A DNA stretch of 64,000 bases from Ailurus styani (Eukaryota > Chordata > Mammalia > Carnivora > Ailuridae): NCBI GenBank assembly GCA_002007465.1, contig LNAC01000036.1, positions 2,120,881-2,184,880 of the forward strand, given 5' to 3'. Below the pieces are notes generated by a model. The model was given only the letters and a program-made list of their open reading frames with translations, was not told where the DNA came from and ran no database searches. Of this stretch, positions 1 to 11,074 are shown one piece after another. The position numbers and the translations under genes were made by a program. Each line of letters opens with the position of its first letter. Position 1 is the stretch's first letter.

Positions 1-77
1 AGATAATTTCTAAACTAATGCAGTAAAAACACTATAATTACTAGCCCCCAAAAGATCTACCTGAAAGAAGCAGCATA

Positions 78-294
78 GGGGCAGCTGGGTGGCTCAGTCA
101 GTTAAGTGTCTACCTTCGGCTCAGGTCATGATCTCAGGGTCCTGGGATTGAGCCCCACATCGAGCCCTGCATCAGGCTCCCTGCTCAGCTGGGAGTCTGC
201 TTCTCCCTCTCTCTCTGCCCCTCCACCCTGTTCACGCTCAGTCTCTCTCATTCTCTCAAATAAATAAATGAAATCTTAAAAATAAATAAAAAGA
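78..294 (+). mobile_element. can-SINE, arctoid-type older copy
   Basis: tRNA-Lys-derived SINE with the head GGGTGGCTCAGTCAGTTAAG, the box-B-like region around CAGGTCATGATCTCAG, a CT-rich middle and an AAATAAATAAATG tail. An imperfect target-site duplication (AAAGAAGCAGCATA at 64-77, AAAGAAGCAGTATA at 294-307) brackets it. It contains a short internal partial duplication (CACATCGAGCCC/TGCATCAGGC). It is non-autonomous and was mobilised by L1 machinery. Confidence 0.95.
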
Positions 295-744
295 AAAGAA
301 GCAGTATAATGGATGTTACCAGGTACCAGAAATATATTAGTTAAAGTAACTGAGGCCTGAAAACTATAGATTCATTACTGGTATAATAGTTGCAGATTGA
401 TGATTGGTAATTAATTACTCTTAAAGCATCCTACTGGTTGACTCATTATAGAAACATTGCACTAGAATATCAGGCAGAACTTATCCAGTCTTAAAATGTC
501 TAGTCACCATGCCATTTCACTGCTGAGAGGCACAATACCCAAATATGTTTGAAGACTTGCTAGATATTCTTGAGGAATTTTGATAATTTACCAGGTAGCA
601 TTGTCCTGACACATCCACATCCCAGCTTAGGTAAACTTGTAATTCTATTTACCTACATAAAATACAGTTATACAAAAGTATGTTACAAATACAATATACT
701 ACTCGAGAACAACTATATCAATGGACTCCATTCAGCACTGATAA

Positions 745-840
745 CACCTCTAGTACTTACTAGCTTTGTGATCTTAAGCAAGTTACACACTGTGGCTTAG
801 TTTACTCACCTCTACAATGGAGATGTTAATTTCTATTTTA
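745..840 (+). mobile_element. MIR fragment
   Basis: The order of motifs (TACTAGCTTTGTGATCTTAAGC, then AAGTTA, then TTTACTCACCTCTACAATGG) matches the core and right half of the ancient tRNA-derived SINE MIR in sense orientation. It is strongly diverged and its edges are approximate. Confidence 0.65.
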
Positions 841-1284
841 CAGGCTTGCACTGAATGAAGCTGTATTCGGGGCAAGGAGAATTGTTCTCTGGTCCTCTCC
901 AGCCCCATCCTATTCATGTGGACCCCATCTGGAAGGCAGGCCTCTTAAAGTTCTCCCACCTGAACTGCTTCCACCTGATCGTCATCGTTAGTCCTGTGAC
1001 AAGACTTACAACTGCAAACTCTCCAAAGTTTAAACATGGAGAGACAGTCATATTTCCAGTCATATTTCCATGGTCACTATAAGCATAACCCAAAATTATG
1101 ATATCAAACTGCTATACTATTGGGCAAAGGTCTTGCACTATATTCACCTTGCAAACTGTGGTAGTGAAAGTGGTAACCGAAAGATCTGCAATATAAGTCC
1201 TTGTTGACACACCCTGGCCTTGTGACCCACAACAGTGATTTTTTTTTCTTACCTTCAATTTCTAATTATGGTAGCAAGTGACAT

Positions 1285-1335
1285 TATCTGCCTAGTACAA
1301 TGCCTGGGACAGAACAGGTGCTCATTTATGAAAAT
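1285..1335 (+). mobile_element. MIR or L2 3'-end fragment
   Basis: The text AATGCCTGGGACAGAACAGG, then TGCTCATTTATGAA, resembles the shared 3' end of MIR and L2 (CCTGGCACATAGTAGGTGCTCAATAAA). It is too short to assign to one family. Confidence 0.45.
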
Positions 1336-1384
1336 AAAAGGCAAAACTGACTAACCCTTTCAATTCACTACTGCGACAAGTGCA

Positions 1385-1800
1385 TTCCATGTGTTGGTGC
1401 ATTTCTCCTTCGCAGCACCCATATGGGGTAGGCATGATTGTTTCCTGATCCAGAAGATAGGGATACTGAGGCTCAGAGAGATTAAGTAATTTCCCCCAGT
1501 TCACAATACAGTAGGTTAGACTACATCGATTTAAACTTCACTTGGGGCACCTAGGTGACTCTGTCGGTTAAGTGTCTGCCGTCTACGCAGGTCATGATTC
1601 TGGAGTCCTGGGATCAAGCCCTGCATCAACTCCCTGCTCTGTGGGGAATCTGCTTCTCCCTCTCCCCCTGCTCATGCTCTTCCCCTGCTCATGCTCTCTT
1701 TCTCTCTCTCTATCACTCTCTCTCTCTCAAATAAATAAAACTTAAAAAAAAAAATAAACCTCACTCTGAGAACTCCAAAATCTGAGCTTTTATCTACCAT
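1385..1800 (-). mobile_element. MIR (antisense) split by a can-SINE
   Basis: The left part to 1543 contains GATACTGAGGCTCAGAGAGA followed by TTAAGTAATTTCCCCC, the reverse complement of the MIR core. After the SINE at 1544-1753 the match resumes with CTCCAAAATCTGAGCTTTTA. The split dates the SINE as the later event. Confidence 0.75.
1544..1753 (+). mobile_element. can-SINE, older copy
   Basis: Head GGGGCACCTAGGTGACTCTG, CT-rich middle containing a local duplication of a CCCCTGCTCATGCTCT unit, and an AAATAAATAAAAC tail. The target-site duplication is TAAACTTCACT (1532-1542) and TAAACCTCACT (1754-1764). It lies inside an antisense MIR. Confidence 0.93.
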
Positions 1801-2231
1801 CACACACTTCTGTGGGTTAGTGAAGGAAAGCAAGAAAATGAGTTCTCTACACAAGAAGGTTTTTGTGTAAAAATACATAATTTTTTTAATCAAAGAGAAC
1901 TTCATAAATGAAAGCAGTTTTTATTGTCACATATCTGTTGGAACAAAAAAATGAAAGTCTTTGGTGAGTGAGGTAAATTCCTACATTCCCTAAGCAGTGT
2001 CGGATCTGCCTGAAACTCCTTAAATTCAGGAAAGGGGTAACTTTTGTTGGTTCCCTGTCTGCTCCAATTTATGAATACAAAAATAAAGATATTACGCACT
2101 TCTCTGCTCCTCTAAACATGTCATGCTGTTTTCTTATAACACTTAGGAAACGATTATATGACCCAGGTTCTATATACCTTTTTCTTTTTTAATCCTCATA
2201 GTTAAATTCAATATAATTCAATTAAAAATTA

Positions 2232-2430
2232 ATTGAGCATTTATTACGTAGCATGCATGGTGGTGTTTGTTCAAGACACACTGAATAAAAAGAGGCATGT
2301 ATGCATATTATGGAGTACATATATTATAGAATGTCCATATTATAGATTAAAAATCCCTCACAGAAAAGCTACAAAGTGGTATTATCAATTTACACATGAA
2401 TCCGAAGCTAGAAACTTTTTTTCTAGTAAC
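2232..2430 (-). mobile_element. Possible MIR, diverged
   Basis: TTGAGCATTTATTACGTAGCATGC at the left and ACAAAGTGGTATTATCAATTTACA further right are in the order expected for antisense MIR. The part between is not convincing. Confidence 0.35.
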
Positions 2431-4000
2431 TACACAACCCTGTCTCATCACGCGATTGGTTTGGACCAAAAGCAGGTGAGAGAATTTGGGGATATGGCAG
2501 AGGGCCCAAAAAGAATAAAATAAAGCAGAAAATCCTTTATTGCAAGGCATCCTGAGCTCAGAAACACTGACTGCATGACCGATGGGTCATTTCTATTTGA
2601 TGTCAGATGGAGGTGTTTAAATTCTCAGTTTCAAGATTGATTGAAAATCAGATCATATCATACTGTCTGCCAAATCTCAACTTTCAGCTATTATTCTCCT
2701 TTTAACTTTTTTTTAACTTTTTCCTACAACAAAAGAAGCGATCTGTTCTCTTCTGCTTCAATTTCAACAGCTCTTTTTTGGGGATCGTAAACAATTGACG
2801 AAAGAAACAAATAGTTTTTTTATAACATGCTTTCCTCTTAAAATGTGTGCTCTGTTGAGCAGTTCAGGACAAATCATCATACTGTCATCTTTCAAATATT
2901 TAACCAAAGCATCCAAGGAATTATTTTCAATGTTCTCCTGACCTGAGATGCTCTGGCTGGATTATACAATTTCAGAAAACACTTATAAAAACTATGACTG
3001 GATAGTAAAAACCAGTAAATTTACTGACCAGTTAATCTATCTCCAGGGAAGGCACTCTAAGAAAAGTCCTTCACTTTCCATTTTAGACAATAACAACTTT
3101 ATATGGCGTTTGACTTCACGCTAATATTATATTGCCTTTTTATTGATGACATTCACATCTTTCAATTGACTCATCTCACAATTTAATCTTTATCCCATCT
3201 TAGCAATATGTGGGTGTTGGAGCAGAGTCTTTCCCATTTCAGAAGTTTTGTTCCAGGTGTTGGAAGCTCCTCTGGCTTTTGTCCTCTTACCCCTGACTGG
3301 GTCCTTCTCTTGTGGAGAAGGAGGACACACGTGACTTAGGAGTTTGGAAACATAAACTATGTGTGCATAATTTATCCCCTTAGCTCTTTCCTCTCTTCCT
3401 TCTGGGCTCAAGCTGCCCACAGAAATCATATATTGTTGGGGTTTGTCCCAGACCAGTGTGTTGTGGGACAGGGTAATAAATTTGCCTAAGTTTCACTATT
3501 TGAAGGACATTCTTCCCAGAGATACTAGCTATATTCTTTAATATCAGCTTGTATTCATAGTAAAGATGATATGTTTGTCCCTATCTTATCTTATTCCTTC
3601 ATCTTACAATTCAGTTGGTGCCAAACTGCAATGGGGGAGAGCGTTTCTATTTATTAGATCACTCAAAAAAAACTAAATAGAAAAAAACAGAGGCGAAAGT
3701 ATTCAGAAGGAAAAAAGGAGAATTTCCTCTTTGCATAAGCATCAAAATTCCAGAAAGAGTCCTATAGAAAAGGAAAATAGAGGCTATTTATCCTGCAAGA
3801 AAAACAAATGGGCAAACACTTATCCCACCATATTTTGGAACATCTGTCTAAAATTCCCTAAAATTGGGTCTCTAATGGGTGTGAGGATAGAGGACTAGGA
3901 GAATAAAGTCCTCCTATAGAGGGCTAGGAGATAAAGGGCAAAAATGATTCAAGTCCACATAGAAGAAAACTTTTCAGTCATGAGTACATCACAAACAACA
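2431..4000. other. Unassigned AT-rich DNA
   Basis: No repeat family, RNA gene or convincing exon recognised. A short imperfect local duplication (GGACTAGGAGAATAAAG and GGGCTAGGAGATAAAG) occurs near 3890-3940. Confidence 0.4.
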
Positions 4001-4004
4001 GTAC

Positions 4005-4130
4005 AATGAATCCAGCCGTGGCTGGATTCAGATCCTGGCTCTGCCAGTAGTTATTTGGTCTTGGGCTTTATCGTTATCACCCTTCTGACTTTAAATTCCT
4101 CTCTTGAATAAAACATCTACTATATAGAGT
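4005..4130 (+). mobile_element. MIR fragment
   Basis: GGATTCAGATCCTGGCTCTG, then CCAGTAG, then a degraded TTGGTCTTGGGC corresponds to the MIR sense core. Its 5' end overlaps a perfect palindrome at 4007-4030. Confidence 0.65.
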
Positions 4131-4414
4131 AACTGATGAAGTTATTGAAATAAATGGAACCAATATCATGCATGAATGTATTTTTTATATATTGGATAGC
4201 AGCACCATTATATAAAGTAGGATGGGTTTATTAGTGGTTATATATTGAAAGAAAAGGTAAAGAGATGGTTGATTGATTTCGGCTTTCTTACCACTTGGAT
4301 ATGATAAATCCATGGCCCAAACCAAGAGTGAACTCAATACATAAGACATACCAAAAAATATACCCACAATGCTGCAATCCCAATTTTTTAAAATCACATT
4401 GTAATACCAAGGTT

Positions 4415-4637
4415 TTTTCCTAAAGATTTATTTATTTATTCATTCATTCATTCATTCATTCATTTGAGAGAGAGAGAGAGGATGAGAGAGAGAGAGAATG
4501 AGCAGGGGGGAGGGGTTAAGGGAGAAGCAGACTCCTCCCTGAGCAAAGAGCCTGATGCCAGACACAACACCAGGACCTTGGGATCAAGACCCAGGCTGAA
4601 GGCAGACGCTTAACTGACTGAGCCACACACGTACCCC
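4415..4637 (-). mobile_element. can-SINE (antisense) with ATTC-expanded tail
   Basis: Reading right to left it has the head (GACTGAGCCACACACGTACC), body, GA-rich region and tail. The tail has expanded into ATTT and then ATTC tetranucleotides (about 4427-4462). It is diverged from the young mustelid consensus. Confidence 0.92.
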
Positions 4638-5346
4638 ATAATCCCATTTTTTTTAAAGAAGTGATTATGCTTGAATTAAGATGATGTGTTATAAAACGTG
4701 ATGGTGTTTTATATCCCTATGATTTTGCCTATCTTCCCCAAGTCCGCCTGGGAAGTCTTTTCACATTGTGATCCTCTAGATGAGACCCAAGATCCCAAAA
4801 CATCTATTTTCTGAAGCCTGACCCACTATCATTAGAGATTAAATTAGAAATTGCAAACCAGAAAATAAGAACAATATTTATTAAAGAAGAGTATGTATCA
4901 TATGTATCATTTTCAAATTCTTTAATTCTTCATTAGATTTTTCTTATACCACCAACCAGTATGTTTCTCCATAAATGATGGACAGTTTAGTTAATGCATC
5001 AGATAAAGACTTTGAAGCTAATTTTTGAGTCAAAAGCCAAATAGGTAAAACATGTCATGCATGCTATCATCTACCTAGACAAGACAAAAACATGCTCTGG
5101 AAACCACTAGGTTATGAAATAAATAAAAGAAAACTTTTTTTTTTATATTTTTCTAGAGCATACAGATTATTACAATACTGGATATGTCTGTTCTTCTGTT
5201 ATTGTGTTGATTCTTTCTGGTAGTAATTCTTCAGGTCCAAAGACCTTCTCTAAAAAGCATAAAGATACGATCTCCCTCAACAGACATATAAGTACTTCAT
5301 CCCCTGACTCTTGGAAGATCCTTTAATTTCCAGAAGAAACCCTTCT

Positions 5347-5550
5347 TTTTTTTTTTAAAGATTTTATTTATTTATTTGACACAGAGAGAGAGATTACAAG
5401 TAGGCAGAGAGGCAGGCAGAGAGACAGGGAGAGGAGGAAGCAGGCTCCCTGCTGAGCAGAGAGCCCGACGTGGGCCTCGACCCCAGAACCCTGAGATCAT
5501 GACCTGAGCCGAAAGCAGAGGCTTTAACCCACTGAGCCACCCAGGTGCCC
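5347..5550 (-). mobile_element. Young mustelid-type can-SINE
   Basis: Full-length antisense copy with poly(T)/AAAGATTTTATTTATTTATT at the left and ACCCACTGAGCCACCCAGGT at the right. A perfect 15-bp target-site duplication, AGAAGAAACCCTTCT, lies at 5332-5346 and 5551-5565, so the insertion is fairly recent. Confidence 0.97.
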
Positions 5551-5569
5551 AGAAGAAACCCTTCTAAAT

Positions 5570-6590
5570 AACTATTAGACCTTAAGAATGCTTGTGAAAG
5601 CAAGTTATACTGAGAAAATAAATTGGAGTGAATGACTTTATTTATTACACAGATAGGCAGCTAATGATTCTGGCTGATACCTGTATTTTGAGAGCCTTGG
5701 AGCTCTAGACCCTCAAAGATCCTCTAATACAGAAGAATTTTAACCTGAGATCTGTAGATCCATAGAGCACTGATAGATGGGCTTCTGATGACCTATTATT
5801 CCTTCAAATAATATTTGACATTTTGTGTGTGTTTGCATGGTCATATTTATGAATGTTCCTGGGAACATTTTGTCAGCAATTAGGTACATATTTCAAAATT
5901 AAACAAATGAACATAGAAATAAAGAAGTTAAGTATCACTGAATTATAAGCCCATTGACCCCCACTGCAAGATGAGGTCCTGCAAGATAATAAGAAATCCA
6001 AGTTATCTCATAAGTCATATGAGATTAACTTGCAAATCCCTGGTAGGAGAATTCATATTGAAAGGCAAATACCAATGGTATTGATTTTCATCTATAAATA
6101 AGTCTTTCCTATGTTTATGAAAGTCCTCTGTTCTGTATACAGGGTGAGTTGAAAGTGTTTAACACCATAATTCCAAAACAGAATTACATGTTTCTCTTGA
6201 TTCCATCAGGTAACTGGCTGTGGTTGAGGAATGTAATGGCAGTTACTATACATCTTTGAATTTGGACAGTTATTTAGATATTAATTATGAAAACTAAGAA
6301 TCCCAAGTGTCTCAACTATGGATTGCATATTTGGCATGCAAGATTTTCCCAAAGGTTTAAGAATTTGCTTGGGATAGAGGTAGAGTGAAATTTTCTGACA
6401 TTCCAAGAATATAAGCTTAGAAAGATAGCTTTCCTCTCCCTTAGAAAAGCAGTGTCTGGCATAAACACTGCTCTAAGCTTCAGTGAGAATGGAATTAAAA
6501 AGGAAGTGAGCTTCAAATCCCAGGCTTCTGGCTGTAATAGCCATAACCACTTATTACATACTCTACTTTGCTTCTATAAATAACAATTCA
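5570..6590. other. Unassigned DNA
   Basis: About 1 kb between repeats, AT-rich, with no recognised element, RNA gene or exon. Confidence 0.4.
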
Positions 6591-6594
6591 TTTA

Positions 6595-6645
6595 AAATAT
6601 CAGGACTATACTTGGCACATAGAATATAATATGCAATAAATAATA
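6595..6645 (+). mobile_element. MIR 3' end
   Basis: GGACTATACTTGGCACATAG, then AATATAATATGCAATAAATAAT, resembles the terminal MIR segment (TGGCACATAGTAAGCGCTCAATAAATG). Confidence 0.5.
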
Positions 6646-6669
6646 CCTTTTCTTGTCGCTGGTCTGTCA

Positions 6670-6790
6670 TTCTTACAATAATTCTATTAACTAACATTAT
6701 TCTCATAGCTAAAGAAACTGAAATTTAGAAATCTTAGGTAACATTCTTAAAGCACAAAACTAAAAAGTGCCAAAGCCATGATATGCACTG
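6670..6790 (-). mobile_element. MIR fragment
   Basis: TTATTCTCATAGCTAAAGAAACTG, then AAATTTAGAAATCTTAGGTAAC and AAAGTGCCAAAGCCATGATA, is the reverse complement of the MIR core, diverged. Confidence 0.6.
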
Positions 6791-6951
6791 AGGCTGAAAG
6801 AGAAGTCACTTTAAGAGGAAGAGAAGTGCAGGCTGAGGTTTGAACATGGGAAATTGGGGACAGCTGTTGGTCATCCAGGTATAGATGTTGACTAGAGGAT
6901 TGGGCCTGGAATTTAGGAAATTAAGTTGGAGACAAAGAATTAGGAAATATT

Positions 6952-7145
6952 GGGGTGCTTGGGTGGCTCAGCAGGTTAAGCCTCTGCCTTTGGCTCAGGT
7001 CATGATCTCAGGGTCCTGGGATCAAGCCCCACATCAGGCTCTCTGCTCAGCAGAGAGCCTGCTTCCCTCTCTCCCTCTGCCTGCCTCTCTGCCTACTTGT
7101 GATCTCCTCTCTCTCTTTCAAATAAATAAAATCTTAAAAAAAAAA
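6952..7145 (+). mobile_element. can-SINE, mustelid-type
   Basis: Head GGGGTGCTTGGGTGGCTCAG, tail CTGCCTACTTGTGATC...AAATAAATAAAATC and poly(A). A perfect target-site duplication (AAAGAATTAGGAAATATT) lies at 6934-6951 and 7146-7163. Confidence 0.97.
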
Positions 7146-7287
7146 AAAGAATTAGGAAATATTTGCATGCAGGTTGTAGTGAAAGTAAAGGAAACTGTTG
7201 AAATCTAAAAAGAAGAATGGGGAGATTAAGGGATCATCAATAACACAGTATTAGCAGATACCAACATTTAAAATGGTGGCAAAAGAC

Positions 7288-7438
7288 GGGGTCCTGGGTG
7301 GCTCAATCGGTTGAACATCCGACTCTTAATTTCAGCTCAGGTCATGATCTCAGGGTTCCTCGCTGAGTGTGGAGCCTGCTTGGGATTCTCTCTCTCTCTC
7401 CCCTTCTCCTGCTGCCCCTCCCCCACTGCTTACTTGCA
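7288..7438 (+). mobile_element. can-SINE, internally shortened older copy
   Basis: GTCCTGGGTGGCTCAATCGG starts the head. The segment between ATGATCTCAGGGTT and CCTCGCTGAGTGTGGAGCC is deleted relative to other copies. The 3' tail has turned into the ATAC repeat annotated next. Confidence 0.9.
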
Positions 7439-7470
7439 ATACATACATACATACATACATACATACATAC
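7439..7470 (+). repeat. (ATAC)n microsatellite in SINE tail
   Basis: About eight tandem ATAC units directly after the SINE body, replacing the usual AAATAAATAAA tail. Confidence 0.97.
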
Positions 7471-7559
7471 TAGCAGGAAAGTATCTTATAAACCAGTTTA
7501 AGTGAGAAAAAAATCAGAGCAGTAGGAGGAAAAATAAGTGAACTTAACATCAGAAATTC

Positions 7560-8260
7560 AAAAGGATGTAATAGGTTCAAGAAGGGTCTTCGTCAGGATC
7601 CAATGCTACAGAAAAGTCAACTGAAAGAGAACTGGAGTCCTTGGAGGTTAGCAAACAGCAGATCATGCTCCAGAGAAGTTCCAGTGGAGTGGCAGTGGGA
7701 GAAAGCACAGATTTAAATGAAAAACAGGCAATGAGGTTGAGAATACTGTTTGTAGGAGGAGCTTGCAAATGACAGAAAGGAGAGAGATTAGGGCAGGAGG
7801 AGGCAATAGATGGGAAACACCCTGTGGTCTTATTTTCTCCCTCACAAGAGGAGAAATGGATTGCAGTGGAGCAGAGGCAGATGAGAGAGAAAATTAAAAG
7901 GGCAGGTTCACGTATAAGATACAAGGGATGAGCTCGAGAGCACAGCAAGGCAGAGTAGCCTCTGTCCAGAGAGAAGGGGCTTTTGATCTGAGCCAGAGAG
8001 TAAGGCTGCAGAAACAGAAATCTCCATAACATGGCAGTGGGCGGGCATGGGTTCATGCAGTGCAGCCTCCATTTCTAAGAAGGAAGAAGCCAGTACATTG
8101 GCTGAAAGTACTATTTTAGAACAGCCAGTTGGAAGGGAGCGGTCAAAGCTTCGAATGGGTGCTTTGGGACACATGGAAGGTAGCTGACCAGAGATGTATG
8201 AAGGATTGTTGAAGAGCCCTTAGGTACATCTGAGAATAAAGAAAGTAAATCTGCAAAATT
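7560..8260 (-). mobile_element. Possible diverged LINE-2 internal segment
   Basis: GA-rich text such as AGTGGAGTGGCAGTGGGAGAA and AGGTTGAGAATACTG is reminiscent of the antisense L2 reverse-transcriptase region. An antisense reading frame of about 160 codons is open here, but it shows no intact RT motif. The GA-rich composition alone could keep the frame open. Low confidence. Confidence 0.3.
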
Positions 8261-8264
8261 GAGT

Positions 8265-9055
8265 ACTTCCTTCTCAAAGCACAGCAATCAGTGTGAGGGA
8301 ATTGAAAAGGCAGAGAGAGGTCAGACCGGTTACTTAAGGCTCAAAACGATCCTGAAAGAAAGCATTATTTCCTCTTCACACGTGCCTTACCTAAGTGATG
8401 CAGATACCAGTAGGCAAAGTTGGGTTCCGATCTCATGTCCCCTGCTGTGTCCACACTCTCTATATGGGTGGCCATCCACCACATTAACCTGCACCAATGG
8501 TTTTCAATAAATGTGAGCAGCTTGCATGGAAGACAAATATTTACCTTGAACCAGGGCTTTTAATACTTTTGTGCTCCCAGAAAAAGGCTGGCTCTAAAGA
8601 CAATGGAAATGTCATGGACTTTTAGAAGGTTTGTCTGTGTTTGTCTATGTGTGTGTGTGTGTGTTTAAAGTCTTTTCTGCAAAATACATCTAATGTAGTC
8701 GACCCTGTTTTACCTTCAGCAGAGGCTCCTTTTGTTCAGATTTCATGGGGCATTAGCCATTTCCCTTTACTTACAAAGAATAAAGAATAAAATATCTTTG
8801 AGTTTTAATCACCACTTTGTGGTTAAATCCCAACCTAATGGATTATGAATACTTTGCCTCTCAAACCTCATTCCATCTGATTCATTTTAAGATGATCTCA
8901 AAAACTGATATTTAATTAGGGGGAAAAAGATATTGTAATGTACTTTTTTTTTTAAATGGGGATTTTTTTTAAGAGTTGATGACTTCTTCAAGAATCAAAT
9001 TTTTAGCCAAAGTATTGTTGGCCATAACACAGGATTTGTGTTATTAGTCAAGATA
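8265..9055. other. Unassigned DNA with a short GT repeat
   Basis: Contains (GT)n at about 8646-8664 and AT-rich sequence. No element or exon recognised. Confidence 0.4.
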
Positions 9056-9059
9056 AGGG

Positions 9060-9470
9060 ATATTTGCTATTATAGTAAACAATCCCCAAATCTCCATGGT
9101 TCAAGTTAATTTATTGCCCACATGACAGAGAGTAGCTATTCTGGTGACTCTTTCTATATACCATGCATCACATGGCCTCCACAGTTGCTATGGAATGGAA
9201 AGAAATCACATGGAGAATCGTACAGATGAGTTCATGGCCAAGTCTGTAAGAGGAATGCAGTCCTTTCCCCCCACCATTTTATTGGTCAGAACCCATAGAC
9301 CCCAATATAATTGCAATGGAGGCTTAGAAATATAGCCATCCTGTAGGCTCAAGAGAATAACTAAGATTGATGTGCATCCACTTAATTGCCACAAGTAGAT
9401 TACTAGAGCATTTTTTTTTCTGTTATGGTAAACATAAGTACAGTTCAAAGCTACACAAATATCTAACATT
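9060..9470. repeat. Ancient interspersed repeat, family not assigned
   Basis: GTTCAAGTTAATTTATTGCC, then ACATGACAGAGAGTAGCTATTC, later TTATTGGTCAGAACCCATAGA. The same pattern (target phrase, upstream AAGCTTTATTTCCCATTCAC, downstream TTATTGGCCAAAGCAGGTCA) recurs at 50200-50480, so both are copies of one old family. Confidence 0.4.
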
Positions 9471-9677
9471 TCTGGGTGATTATGTGCACTAAAGGAAATG
9501 AATGCTTTTCAATGACTTACTTTTCATCATCTCTCTTACAAATTATCACCTTCTATTTCTTTCAACATGGCCAGATTGAACAATGAAAAAAAGAGGCTAA
9601 AAGAAAACAAATGTTTACGGAGAATCAAAATGAGGATACAGAATCTCAGAAAGATTAATGAAATATTCAAGGCTGTT

Positions 9678-9692
9678 AAGAAATAGAACTTA
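9678..9692. repeat. Original L1 target-site copy (1 of 4)
   Basis: AAGAAATAGAACTTA preceded by TGTT, a standard L1 endonuclease context (TT/AAGA). Further copies lie at 10110, 10313 and 11485, each bordering a different insertion. Confidence 0.85.
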
Positions 9693-9891
9693 ATGGGATG
9701 CCTGGGTGGCTCAGTTAAGCATCTGACTTTTGGTTTCAGATCAGTTCATGATCTCAGGGTCATGCTCTCAGGATTGTGAGATCAAGCCCTGCGTTGATCT
9801 CACACTCAGTGGGGAATCTGCTTGAGGTTCTCTCTCCCTCTGCCCCCCAACTTCCAAGCACTCTATCTCTCCCTCTAAAGTAAAAAAATAA
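9693..9891 (+). mobile_element. can-SINE, older copy
   Basis: GGGATGCCTGGGTGGCTCAG head with a deletion after CTCAG, an internal insertion around ATGCTCTCAGGATTGTGAG, and the A-rich tail GTAAAAAAATA. It begins at the first target-site copy of the insertion cluster. Confidence 0.92.
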
Positions 9892-10109
9892 GGGGCACCT
9901 GGGTGGCTCAGTCTTTAACTGTCTGCCTTCAACTCAGGTCATGATCCCAGAATCCTGGGATCGAGCCCCACATCAGGCTCCTTGCTCAGCAGGAAGCCTG
10001 CTTCTCCCTCTCCCACTCCCCTTGCTTGTGTTCCCTCTCTCGCTGTGTCTCTGTCTGTCAAATAAATAAAAATCTTAAAAATAAAATAAAATAAATAAAT
10101 ATTTTTTAA
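9892..10109 (+). mobile_element. can-SINE, second tandem copy
   Basis: GGGGCACCTGGGTGGCTCAG head placed directly after the A-rich tail of the preceding SINE. The tail is long and complex (AAATAAATAAAAATC then AAATAAAATAAATAAAT) and ends at the second target-site copy, AAATAGAACTT at 10110-10120. Confidence 0.93.
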
Positions 10110-10120
10110 AAATAGAACTT

Positions 10121-10312
10121 CCTGGGTGGCCAGGCCTCTGCTGCCACTCTCTTAACTCTGAATATTTCTTTTCAAAGGTGCTAAAAACTGAAATCTCCTA
10201 GTTTGAAACTTTCTCTACTCTCTGAATGACTCAGATACACTAATTTTCCATACTTTGTACTTTGGTTAGGATAATAAATTATTCCACTTTGAAAAAATAA
10301 AAAATAAAATAA
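10121..10312 (+). pseudogene. Probable 5'-truncated retrocopy of an mRNA 3' end
   Basis: About 170 nt of non-repeat sequence end with an AATAAA signal (10273-10278). An A-rich tail follows 13 nt later (10292-10312). The block lies between two copies of AAATAGAACTT (10110-10120 and 10313-10323), as expected for an L1-mediated insertion. The parent transcript is not recognised and no coding part is visible. It could instead be an unknown SINE-like element. Confidence 0.45.
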
Positions 10313-10324
10313 AAATAGAACTTA

Positions 10325-11039
10325 CTTTCTAGATATGTCTCCTTTGGCAAGGGAAGCAACAGCAAAATTAAACATGAGGACTAGACCAAAATAAAAAACT
10401 TTTGCACAGTGAAAGGAAACTATCGACAAAAGGAAACCTACTGAATGGAAGAAGATATTTGCAAATTATATATCCAATAAGGGATTAATATCCAAAATAT
10501 GTAAGAACTTCTATAACTCAGCACAGAAAAACCCCAAACAACCCAATCAAAAATAGAGACATGAAAAGACATTTCTCCAAAGAAGACATACAGATAGCCA
10601 ACAGACACATGAAAAGATGCTCAACATCACTAAGCAATAGGGAAATGCACATTAGACTACAATGAGATGTCACCTCACATGTGTCAAGATGGCTAAAATA
10701 AAAAAAAAAAAAACACAAGAAAAAACGAGTGTGGTAAGGATGCATGGAAAAAGTAACCCTTGCGTATTGTTGGTGGGAATGCAAGCTGGTACAGTCATTG
10801 TGGAAAACAGTATGAAGCTTCCTCAAAAAATTAAATATAGAACTACCATATGATCCAGTAATTCCATTCCTGGGCATTTACCCAAAGAAAATGAAAACAC
10901 TAATTCAGAAAAGTATATGCAGGCCTATGTTTTTTGTAGCATTATTTACAATAGCCAAGATGTGGAAATAGCCCAAATGTCCATCAAGAGATGAATGGAT
11001 AAAGATGTGGTACATATATTCATATATACATATGCATGT

Positions 11040-11074
<35 letters not shown>

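Noticed and set aside
5347..5550. tRNA gene in the head of can-SINEs
   Set aside because: The heads are tRNA-derived but do not form an intact cloverleaf. They are repeated throughout the window with tails and duplications.
7577..8056. 159-codon antisense frame as a gene
   Set aside because: GA-rich strand makes stops rare on its complement. The sequence looks like degraded LINE text, and nothing in the frame matches a known protein.
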